A stretch of 5,905 bases of DNA, taken from positions 1-5,905 of the forward strand of contig JAAYMG010000083.1 of NCBI GenBank assembly GCA_012521525.1, read 5' to 3'. The translations under genes were made by a program, and so were the position numbers. Below, piece after piece: positions 1 to 5,120 of the stretch; position 1 is the first letter of the stretch; every line of letters starts with the position of its first letter. Under the pieces are notes generated by a model, which was not told the DNA's origin, ran no database searches, and worked only from the letters and a program-made list of their open reading frames with translations. This DNA is from Clostridiales bacterium (GTDB lineage: Bacteria; Bacillota; Clostridia; Oscillospirales; JAAYOS01).

Positions 1-370
1 AGTTGGAGCAGTTGATTTCGAAGTTGAGGGAGGATAGCCCTCCATAACCCAGGTCCGCATGGGAGTCGAAGAGATACACCGATGAGCAGTTGTTTTCCTT
101 CGCAATTTTATATGACAGGGCATGGGATTCTGACACATATACCTTTGTGTCCCCGGCAATTCCGAACTGCTTCCTGATCCTGCGCCAGAACCCGTCCAGT
201 TCAGAAGTAAGCCGGTATGCTTCCATGATTTCCTCACCCCGGGCCTTCGCCTGTATATACTTCTTATACCAAAGATCGATAAGGCACTTTTTGTTCTCTA
301 TGTACGAACCCCAGTTGTCCCTTGTAAAAATAAAATAGTCCCAATCTACCGATAGCAGACACTTCTTCAT
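1..370 (-). CDS. UPF0489/arginase-like protein, N-terminal 123 residues (cut by window edge)
   Basis: An open minus-strand frame starts at ATG 370-368 and runs off the left edge without a stop. A Shine-Dalgarno AGAGGG lies 7 bases upstream of the ATG, which supports this start. The N-terminus reads MKKCLLSVDWDYF, a beta-strand ending in an acidic motif. Residues 77-82 contain VYVSES followed by H83, and residues 98-106 read VYLFDSHAD. A V-x-ES/D-H segment followed by a hydrophobic strand ending in DSHxDL is the pattern I associate with the UPF0489 family. The DxHxD part also resembles the manganese-binding signature of arginase/ureohydrolase folds. Assignment to UPF0489 is from memory of the motif, not a search. 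A metal-dependent hydrolase role is inference and the substrate is unknown. It is divergent from the ammonium channel gene and separated from it by a spacer with an IS relic, so no functional link is implied. Confidence 0.72.
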   Translation of the reverse strand, partial: MKKCLLSVDWDYFIFTRDNWGSYIENKKCLIDLWYKKYIQAKARGEEIMEAYRLTSELDGFWRRIRKQFGIAGDTKVYVSESHALSYKIAKENNCSSVYLFDSHADLGYGGLSSLNFEINCSN

Positions 371-496
371 ATCATAACCCTCTTATCCGAACACCTGTTA
401 AAATATGAATCCTATGTGTCCTGAAAAAACTATCCAAAGAAGATCTGGACCAAAGTTATTCAGAATCAGCTCATTATGTATTTTTATCCTGTTATT

Positions 497-526
497 ATAT
501 TAGGCTCCGGTTTTTTATAAAGTCAA
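497..526 (-). promoter_or_regulatory. Candidate promoter of the UPF0489-like gene
   Basis: On the minus strand TTGACT (526-521) is followed after 18 bases by TAATAT (502-497); a better -10 match, TATAAT at 499-494, lies at a poor 21-base spacing. Transcription would begin near 490, giving a leader of about 120 bases before ATG 370. This is consensus matching by eye only. Confidence 0.33.
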
Positions 527-639
527 TATCGGATAACGCCGATTCCGGGGGATTATCGCTGTTTATTCCAAAATGTCTAAACAAGATGCTCATTTTCAAA
601 AAGACTCTGCACATGTTATTTTACGATACAGTTGCCTTG

Positions 640-740
640 CACCCCTTAGCGCAAAAGGTGTGGCTGTTTTGGAAGGAACCGCTCAAATAAACAGTTTTGA
701 CAAAGATCCACTCAAACAGTTTTGACAATGATCCGCCTAT
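640..740. mobile_element. Probable end of a decayed IS21-family insertion sequence
   Basis: The segment ends in two tandem copies of a CAGTTTTGACAA-containing repeat, each followed by GATCC. On the minus strand these read as GGATC, a short T/A run, CAAAACTGTTTGAG, repeated. Multiple terminal repeats of this kind with a GTGGATC-type core are typical of IS21-like elements. No istA or istB coding sequence is recognisable in the flanks, so if this is an IS end it is a solo relic. The outer tip and any target duplication cannot be fixed. Family assignment is from recall of the repeat style, not a database match. Confidence 0.42.
682..734. repeat. Tandem imperfect direct repeat, two copies
   Basis: Copy 1 (682-709) and copy 2 (711-734) share CTCAAA, CAGTTTTGACAA and GATCC. 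Copy 1 has four extra bases (TAAA) after CTCAAA, and one base differs between the copies (A versus T before GATCC). The copies are separated by a single base. The embedded TTGACA-like hexamers make a promoter reading tempting, but no matching -10 box repeats with them. Confidence 0.8.
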
Positions 741-883
741 TAAGGCTGCACCACTCGGAAGCTGACTTCATTAATATGTATTGATAGAGGTATTGATTGG
801 GGGACTTATAGAGGCAACTGCCCTTTGTTTAAAATGCTTGTCAGTAGTTGCGCCAAGTATTTATTTTTAGCGTATTTTTTCCG

Positions 884-912
884 TTGACAAACGGAACGGA
901 TTTTGTTATAAA
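884..912 (+). promoter_or_regulatory. Strong sigma-A promoter of the ammonium channel gene
   Basis: A perfect -35 box TTGACA (884-889) is followed after exactly 17 bases by TATAAA (907-912). Transcription is expected to begin near 918-920. That places the first leader hairpin (925-962) essentially at the 5' end of the RNA and gives a leader of about 230 bases before the channel start codon. No sigma-54 (GG-N10-GC) promoter was seen, which is notable because many amtB genes in proteobacteria use one. Confidence 0.75.
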
Positions 913-924
913 TTTTACATTATA

Positions 925-968
925 GCAAGGGCGCTGTTGGAAACGATCAACAGCGCCTCTGCCTTTTT
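925..968 (+). terminator. Promoter-proximal hairpin with U-tract (candidate attenuator 1)
   Basis: Bases 930-939 (GGCGCTGTTG) pair perfectly with 948-957 (CAACAGCGCC). The stem extends outward through a G-U pair and an A-C mismatch to GCA/TGC (925-927 with 960-962). It is followed at once by CTTTTTATTT. This has all the features of an intrinsic terminator, yet it sits within about 10 bases of the predicted transcription start and upstream of the gene it would silence. That arrangement suggests conditional termination (attenuation or protein-mediated antitermination), or alternatively release of a short RNA of about 50 bases. The loop GAAACGAT, closing by a G-U pair to a hexaloop AAACGA, lacks the G at position 4 expected of an ANTAR target. 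Confidence 0.68.
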
Positions 969-1072
969 ATTTGGCACACCGGGCCTATCCCGGATCCGAA
1001 TCAGAAAGTCAAGAGAAGTGAAACCTGAAACTGCCTATCGATAAAGCTCCTCACAGTCAAACATTCGTGCAC

Positions 1073-1123
1073 AAAGGCGTGTATTTTATTGATCCCTCAA
1101 TAAAATACGCGCCTTTAAATTTT
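1073..1123 (+). promoter_or_regulatory. Long leader hairpin just upstream of the channel gene (candidate attenuator 2)
   Basis: Bases 1073-1092 pair with 1097-1116 over 20 consecutive positions with one G-U wobble, closing a 4-base TCCC loop. The 3' arm ends in TTT and is followed by AAATTTT, a weak U-tract, so it may terminate transcription, pause the polymerase or protect the message. It ends 21 bases before the ribosome binding site AGGGAGGA (1137-1144) and does not cover it. Its outer arms share the GGCG/CGCC core with the first hairpin, so the arms of the two hairpins can pair with one another. Confidence 0.66.
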
Positions 1124-1151
1124 CATTTATATTATCAGGGAGGAATCATCA

Positions 1152-2906
1152 ATGAACGTCACAATGGTAGTGGATACCCTATGGGTAGTGCTTGCGGCCG
1201 TACTTGTGTTCTTTATGAACCTTGGTTTCGCAGCAGTCGAATCGGGATTCGCGAGGTCGAAAAATACTGTCAACATCCTCTCAAAGAACTTCATCGTCTT
1301 CGCGGTTTCCTCGCTGGGCTTCATGCTTCTAGGCTGGGGACTTATGTTCGGCGGAGACAACCCGGTCGTTGGCACGCAGCAGCTGTTTATCTTAGGCAAG
1401 TCCGACCTCAACTTCTACAATGACACACTGACATCGACCGTACCGTTCTGGGGAAAATTCTTCTTCCAGCTTGTCTTCTGCGGCACCGCTGCAACAATTG
1501 TATCCGGAGCGGTCGCAGAGCGCATCAAGTATCTGTCCTTTATAATCTTTTCATTCGTACTCACACTCATCATTTACCCGATCGTCGGTCACTGGATCTG
1601 GGGCGGCGGCTGGCTGGCAAATCTCGGATTCCTTGACTTTGCGGGAGATACCGTCGTTCACTCGGTCGGCGGTTGGGCGGCACTCGCCGGTGCCCTCATA
1701 CTCGGACCCCGTTACGGGAAGTATGATAAGAACGGAAAGCCAAAGGCGATACCGGGGCATAACATGTCACTTGCAGTTATCGGCCTCTTCGTCCTGTGGC
1801 TCGGATGGTTTGGTTTCAATCCCGGCTCCACCATGAGTTTCCAAAATTCCGGGGATGTCGTCCACATAATCGTTACCACCAACACCGCAGCCATAGCAGC
1901 TGTACTTACCGCTACCGCAACATCATGGATATTCATCGGCAAGCCTGACCTTGGTATGACCATCAACGGCTGTCTTGCAGGTCTTGTCGGTATTACCGGA
2001 AGCTGTGCCTATGTAAGTGTTACAAGTTCGCTGATCATCGGCGCGATTGCAGGCGTTATTGTCGTATTTGCAGTGCTTTTCTTTGACCGGGTGAAAGTGG
2101 ATGATCCGGTCGGCGCGACTTCCGTACATCTGGTTTGCGGTGTTTTCGGCACGCTTTGCGTCGGGCTCTTCGCACAGGAGGGCGTTACAAGCCTTTCCAC
2201 AGTCAACGACTTATTCTTCGGCGGCGGGATGTCGCTGCTCGGAGCCGAGATCATTGGTGTCATCGCCGTCGGTGCATTTGTATTTGTCTCATCATACCTG
2301 GTGTGGTATATCATTAAGAAAACGATCGGTATCCGTGTAAGTCTCGATGAAGAAATCAGGGGCCTCGATATCGGCGAACACGGGAACTCGGCATATCCGG
2401 ACTTCGCCCTCGCTGCTCCTGTCATAACATTGGAGAACGGAAAGGCGGAAGGGATAATCGAATATATACCGGTCGAAGATTCGAAACCCTCTTCGGGTGC
2501 GGTGTCTCCCGATGTCGCTATACCTGTCGTCAACCGCTCACGTCCCGGCGCCAAGCTGACACAAGTAACTATTATCACCAACCAGGATAAGTTTTCACAA
2601 CTCCAGGCCGATCTTGACAAACTGGGCATCACGGGTCTGACAGTCACCAACGTCCTTGGCTATGGGCTGCAGAAAGGCCACACGGAATACTTCCGCGGAG
2701 CACCGGTGAAAACGAGGCTCCTTCCAAAGGTCAAGGTGGATATCGTTATCAGCAAAATACCCACCCAGACGCTGGTCGACACGGTCAAGAAGTCGCTCTA
2801 CACGGGCAATATGGGCGATGGCAAAATCTTCATCTATGATGTTGAAAACGTCATAATGGTAAGGACAGGAGAAGAAGGGTATGACGCACTGCAGGATGAG
2901 GAATAG
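1152..2906 (+). CDS. amt: Ammonium channel (Amt) fused to a C-terminal PII signalling domain
   Basis: A 584-residue membrane protein; the start ATG 1152 has AGGGAGGA 7 bases upstream. Residues 1-390 are an Amt/Rh/Mep channel with about 11 membrane helices. E. coli AmtB counterparts are visible: F109 (F107) and F222 (F215) of the gate, W150 (W148), W219 and S226 of the recruitment site, D162 in LDFAG (D160), and the twin pore histidines H170 and H326 (H168, H318). Residues 398-416 carry the conserved Amt tail (EEIRGLDIGEHG...AYP). After a linker (about 420-466), residues 467-584 form a complete PII domain: T-loop QKGHTEYFRG (507-516), LLPKVKVDIVI (523-533), B-loop TGNMGDGKIF (551-560) and C-loop RTGEEG (571-576). 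Compared with E. coli GlnB, Tyr51 is V519, R38 is L506 and R101 is M569, while R47 (R515), Q39, K58, K90 and R103 remain. So uridylylation is impossible at the usual site, but pore plugging by the T-loop is retained. It imports ammonium and presumably gates itself in response to nucleotide or 2-oxoglutarate. No signal peptide is evident. Confidence 0.96.
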   Translation: MNVTMVVDTLWVVLAAVLVFFMNLGFAAVESGFARSKNTVNILSKNFIVFAVSSLGFMLLGWGLMFGGDNPVVGTQQLFILGKSDLNFYNDTLTSTVPFWGKFFFQLVFCGTAATIVSGAVAERIKYLSFIIFSFVLTLIIYPIVGHWIWGGGWLANLGFLDFAGDTVVHSVGGWAALAGALILGPRYGKYDKNGKPKAIPGHNMSLAVIGLFVLWLGWFGFNPGSTMSFQNSGDVVHIIVTTNTAAIAAVLTATATSWIFIGKPDLGMTINGCLAGLVGITGSCAYVSVTSSLIIGAIAGVIVVFAVLFFDRVKVDDPVGATSVHLVCGVFGTLCVGLFAQEGVTSLSTVNDLFFGGGMSLLGAEIIGVIAVGAFVFVSSYLVWYIIKKTIGIRVSLDEEIRGLDIGEHGNSAYPDFALAAPVITLENGKAEGIIEYIPVEDSKPSSGAVSPDVAIPVVNRSRPGAKLTQVTIITNQDKFSQLQADLDKLGITGLTVTNVLGYGLQKGHTEYFRGAPVKTRLLPKVKVDIVISKIPTQTLVDTVKKSLYTGNMGDGKIFIYDVENVIMVRTGEEGYDALQDEE

Positions 2907-3014
2907 TCTCACTCATATGCATATAACACATATGATAATGCCCGAAAAAGCAGTAAGACCCCAACAAAAGGGTTGTATCCGGATAGAAGAAGGTATATAA
3001 AGGTCTAATAATGC

Positions 3015-3085
3015 AATAAGGGTTTCCGACATTGGCCAGTCCGGCAGCTGCCGCGTAAGCTCTATGTACGGAGACCCTTATTTTT
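3015..3085 (+). terminator. Long-stem terminator of the ammonium channel transcript
   Basis: AATAAGGGTTTCCG (3015-3028) pairs with CGGAGACCCTTATT (3069-3082) as 14 base pairs with one G-U wobble. With A3068 bulged, the stem extends by ACAT (3029-3032) against ATGT (3064-3067). The 3' arm runs into TTTTT (3081-3085). The apex contains a 12-base perfect palindrome CGGCAGCTGCCG (3042-3053). It lies 108 bases after the channel stop codon. The apical region is larger than a simple terminator needs. Confidence 0.72.
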
Positions 3086-3168
3086 AATCCTTGTGTTTTT
3101 GAAATACCATGCAGCCCCATTTCAAAGCCTGCCAGCCAATTGCTTCTTTTTATCCTGTTCTCAGACAT
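3082..3168 (-). pseudogene. Possible N-terminal gene fragment (about 29 codons), unrecognised
   Basis: From ATG 3168 on the minus strand the frame begins MSENRIKRSNWLAGFEMGLH and stays protein-like for about 29 codons. It then enters the stem of the channel gene terminator and, further on, the channel gene itself, where the translation loses plausible character. The ATG overlaps the stop of the frame upstream (ATGTCTGA), a spacing typical of translationally coupled genes. I read it as the remaining front end of a second gene of a lost operon, cut off where the terminator begins. I do not recognise the family, and chance cannot be excluded. Confidence 0.3.
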
Positions 3169-3301
3169 ACATTATGTGTCCGACGGGCGTTCTCTCTTTC
3201 TCTGTGGCGATCAGTTCACCGATTTTTACGATTTCTTTCAGCTTTTCGTTTATGAATGGCTGCAAACAGGCAGGGACATGGTCCTGATGATACCTGTGAT
3301 T
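3161..3301 (-). pseudogene. Possible C-terminal gene fragment (about 46 codons), unrecognised
   Basis: On the minus strand a stop-free frame between TAG (3304-3302) and TGA (3163-3161) has no start codon near its beginning. It encodes a peptide with ordinary soluble-protein composition: DHVPACLQPF, then a charged amphipathic helix (EKLKEIVKIGELIATEKE), ending TPVGHIMYV. This looks like the tail of a protein whose upstream part has been lost; the sequence between 3302 and the SDR stop at 3424 has stops in all three minus frames and no visible continuation. Family unknown. It ends overlapping the ATG of the fragment at 3082-3168. Confidence 0.35.
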
Positions 3302-3423
3302 CTAAAACTCCATATGGACTTTTGCATCAAGACTAAAGACATAATGGAGCTAAAACTTACAGACACATATTATCAGAATCATCATAAAATCAATGTCAAT
3401 TCCTATCAGCTTACGCAAAGTCA

Positions 3424-4164
3424 TTACAATTTATAAAACCAGTTCCAGTCACCATGATAAATCATCCTTTTGCTCATTCCACCGTCAACGACAAACGTTT
3501 CTCCCGTTATGAAATCCTGGCGGCACAGGAACAACACCATATCGGAAATGTCCTTTGGGGTCCCGACCCTGCCTGCCGGGACCGCAGCACGATCTTCGGG
3601 ACTGAAGTCATCATTATCCGTTACATTTATCCACCCCGGTGCAATGCAGTTTACGAGGACATGCGGGGCCAGGGACATTGCAAGGGCGTGTGTCAACGCC
3701 ACGATCCCTCCCTTCGCGCTGGCATAGGCTTCCGTATCGGGCTCCGACTGGAATGCCCTTGTCGACGCAATATTGATGATCCTGCCTTTGTTTTTTATGA
3801 GTTCATCCCTGCACAGGCGGCTCAGCTCAAAAGGCGCTTTCAAACCTACGGATAAAGTGTAGTCAAACTCTTCATAGGTCAATCCCGATAAAATCCCCTT
3901 GTTCCCGCGGCAGGCATTGTTCACCAGACCATCTATCCGCTGCAGCTTTTCCAGCGCATACTCAATGAACTTATTCAACACAGACGGGTCTGCGACATCT
4001 CCGTGAAAGCAAAACAGGTTATTAGGATGCTCTTTAATAAAATCGCTCGATCGCTTCTCGTCTATATCAATAAAGCACACCTTATCTCCTTCGTTAAGGA
4101 AATCGAGGCATATCTGCTTCCCTATACCATGTGCTCCACCTGTTACAACTACTCCTCTGCCCAT
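3424..4164 (-). CDS. SDR-family NAD(P)-dependent oxidoreductase
   Basis: A classical short-chain dehydrogenase of 246 residues, close to the family's usual 250. Numbering from ATG 4164, the cofactor motif TGGAHGIG is at 8-15, and D33 at the end of the second strand (FIDID) favours NAD(H) over NADP(H). NNAC is at 82-85, the catalytic serine is S134 (IINIAS), and the YxxxK pair is Y147 and K151. APGWI follows at 175-179 and FVVDGGMS at 224-231. The helix-4 asparagine of the N-S-Y-K tetrad, usually in VNLK, is glycine here (VGLK, G107). A GTG at 4173 would add three residues, but ATG 4164 has GGGGTG at ideal spacing. The substrate cannot be told. It lies 61 bases downstream of the YbaK-like gene on the same strand, probably in one operon, and is convergent with the ammonium channel gene. 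No clear terminator follows it. Confidence 0.93.
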   Translation of the reverse strand: MGRGVVVTGGAHGIGKQICLDFLNEGDKVCFIDIDEKRSSDFIKEHPNNLFCFHGDVADPSVLNKFIEYALEKLQRIDGLVNNACRGNKGILSGLTYEEFDYTLSVGLKAPFELSRLCRDELIKNKGRIINIASTRAFQSEPDTEAYASAKGGIVALTHALAMSLAPHVLVNCIAPGWINVTDNDDFSPEDRAAVPAGRVGTPKDISDMVLFLCRQDFITGETFVVDGGMSKRMIYHGDWNWFYKL

Positions 4165-4170
4165 AATTTT

Positions 4171-4176
4171 CACCCC
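4171..4176 (-). promoter_or_regulatory. Ribosome binding site deciding the SDR start
   Basis: On the minus strand GGGGTG sits 6 bases before ATG 4164. The competing GTG start at 4173 is part of this same motif and has its nearest G-rich stretch about 14 bases upstream, so the ATG is preferred. Confidence 0.6.
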
Positions 4177-4225
4177 GATATGATAACATCCCCGACCAAA
4201 ACGATCGTATCAACATGTACCACTT

Positions 4226-4708
4226 TCATTCCGCTCCTTCATTCCACCCTTTGCAGACATCGATCCATGAAACGTAAGAAGAATATTTTTCAAGTTCTTC
4301 AATTGTAAGTTCGATAGCGCTGTTGCTGCTGCCGGCGGCGGGAAAAACAGTTTCGAACCTTTTAAGAGAAACATCCAAATAGACCGAAACACCGTTGTTG
4401 ACGGCAAAGGGACAGATACCGCCGACTTCATGCCCGACAAGCGTAACAGCTTCTTCAGGTGTAAGCATTTTCGCCTTTGTACCGAATTGTGCCTTGTATT
4501 TCGGGTTATCGATCCTTGCATCGCCTGCCGCAACGATCAATATGGGCTTGCCCCCGACCATAAAGGAGAGCGTTTTTGCGATCCTGCAAGGCTCACACTT
4601 CAGCGCTTCCGCAGCAAGTTCGACGGTGGCGCTTGAAACATCAAACTCCTGCACCCTGTTATCTATTCCGTATTGCGCAAAGAATTCCCTGACTTTTTCA
4701 ACAGGCAT
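4226..4708 (-). CDS. YbaK/EbsC-family aminoacyl-tRNA deacylase-like protein
   Basis: This 160-residue protein has the size and pattern of the single-domain YbaK/ProX editing family, which hydrolyses mischarged tRNA (Cys- or Ala-tRNA-Pro and relatives) in the cytoplasm. Visible signatures are an N-terminal helix (residues 1-14), a strand with RVQEF, the segment CRIAKTLSFM (41-50) with the conserved active-site lysine K45, a strand KPILIVAAG (54-62), GGICPFA (96-102) matching the family's GG-x-SP-x-G type loop, and GSSNSAIEL (126-134) near the C-terminus. The start ATG 4708 has a consensus AGGAGG 6 bases upstream. Which misacylated tRNA it edits cannot be told. The SDR gene follows 61 bases downstream on the same strand, suggesting co-transcription. 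A candidate promoter lies at 4736-4766. Confidence 0.93.
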   Translation of the reverse strand: MPVEKVREFFAQYGIDNRVQEFDVSSATVELAAEALKCEPCRIAKTLSFMVGGKPILIVAAGDARIDNPKYKAQFGTKAKMLTPEEAVTLVGHEVGGICPFAVNNGVSVYLDVSLKRFETVFPAAGSSNSAIELTIEELEKYSSYVSWIDVCKGWNEGAE

Positions 4709-4735
4709 TTTTGTCCTCCTGAGTTCTCCTACGAT

Positions 4736-4766
4736 TTTATAATGACTATTCGCCTTGCATGTGCAA
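4736..4766 (-). promoter_or_regulatory. Candidate promoter and inverted repeat upstream of the YbaK-like gene
   Basis: On the minus strand TTGCAC (4766-4761) is followed after 18-19 bases by TTATAA/TATAAA (4742-4736), about 27 bases before the ATG. The -35 box overlaps a 5-2-5 inverted repeat TTGCA-TG-TGCAA (4755-4766), which could be an operator. Both are consensus matches by eye. Confidence 0.4.
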
Positions 4767-4831
4767 ATTAGCTTCTTTTATCAATGCAACTCTGTAACGG
4801 AATAACTCTGCACCACCAAATAATTCATCTG

Positions 4832-4873
4832 ATCTTGATCTTTATCTTAATCCGAATCTGAGTTTGAATCTTT
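4832..4873. repeat. Degenerate hexanucleotide tandem repeat (period 6, about 7 units)
   Basis: ATC recurs every 6 bases at 4832, 4838, 4844, 4850, 4856 and 4868, with GTT in place of ATC at 4862. On the minus strand the units read NNNGAT and one frame encodes Asp at alternate positions, interrupted by a TAA. It lies in the spacer between the nitroreductase and the YbaK-like gene and is not inside any supported gene. Confidence 0.6.
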
Positions 4874-4920
4874 TATTTTACCTTGAACCGTAACTCGTTT
4901 GAAAGGCTCATGTATCACCA

Positions 4921-5055
4921 TTATTTTGTGGCATGTCCATATTTCATCTTAAAGTATTGTGTCAAAAAAGCAAGACTCTTTTGGTCCATAAAGACTTCGT
5001 AGTTCAAATTCTGTGTAATTTTAGCTTTTTTGAGAATGATCAGGACTCTCATCAT
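4921..5055 (-). other. Small open frame or gene relic, 44 codons, unrecognised
   Basis: From ATG 5055 to TAA 4923-4921 the minus strand encodes a 44-residue lysine-rich peptide beginning MMRVLIILKKAK and containing NYEVFMDQ and FLTQYFKMKYG. The composition looks protein-like, but there is no Shine-Dalgarno before ATG 5055 or the next ATG (5052), and the frame continues open upstream through the hairpin at 5086-5115. It may be the surviving tail of a lost gene rather than a functional small protein. No family recognised. Confidence 0.25.
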
Positions 5056-5085
5056 ATGAAAAAGGGATGATCTAAAGCCACTATA

Positions 5086-5115
5086 AAGCCGCTTACCCAA
5101 AAAGATAAGCGGCTT
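5086..5115 (-). terminator. Hairpin terminator after the nitroreductase gene
   Basis: TAAGCGGCTT (5106-5115) and AAGCCGCTTA (5086-5095) form a perfect 10-base-pair stem with a 10-base loop, 5 bases beyond the nitroreductase stop codon. On the minus strand the 3' arm continues CTTTATAG, a weak U-tract, so termination efficiency may be modest. Confidence 0.62.
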
Positions 5116-5120
5116 ATAAT

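Larger units (their letters stand above)
371..883. other. Intergenic spacer with no supported gene
   Basis: This AT-rich stretch separates the divergent left-edge gene from the ammonium channel promoter. I find no convincing reading frame in it. It contains a candidate promoter for the minus-strand gene near 494-526, a probable IS21-like end at 640-740, and an 8-base direct repeat GTATTGAT at 778-785 and 790-797 of unknown meaning. A 6-base inverted pair GCAACT/AGTTGC around 814-852 is probably chance. Confidence 0.6.

Noticed and set aside
682..734. CRISPR array or iteron-type origin
   Set aside because: Only two imperfect copies, separated by one base with no spacers, and no replication or Cas gene nearby.
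778..797. Direct repeat GTATTGAT-N4-GTATTGAT as an operator
   Set aside because: Two 8-base copies in AT-rich DNA about 90 bases upstream of the -35 box; no symmetry or known regulator consensus.
925..968. ANTAR antiterminator target
   Set aside because: The loop closes to AAACGA with C, not G, at position 4, and no partner hexaloop hairpin with AxxGxx was found downstream.
2009..2650. 213-codon minus-strand open frame inside the channel gene
   Set aside because: It lies antisense to a clearly conserved Amt-PII gene, has serine- and threonine-rich low-information translation, and is a shadow of the plus-strand codon pattern.
2913..2935. Inverted repeat TCATATG ... CATATGA just after the channel stop codon
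   Set aside because: The 7-base-pair AT-rich stem with a 9-base loop has no U-tract; the much stronger hairpin at 3015-3085 is the better terminator.
3015..3085. Cobalamin or other known riboswitch fold at the end of the channel gene
   Set aside because: Some short strings look alike (GCAGCTGCCGCGTAAGC), but the conserved boxes of known classes are absent, no gene follows on the plus strand, and the outer stem plus U-tract is explained by a terminator.
3308..3327. Palindromic TCCATATGGA as terminator of the SDR gene
   Set aside because: Only a 3-base-pair stem can form around a 4-base loop and G-G mismatches interrupt it; too weak.
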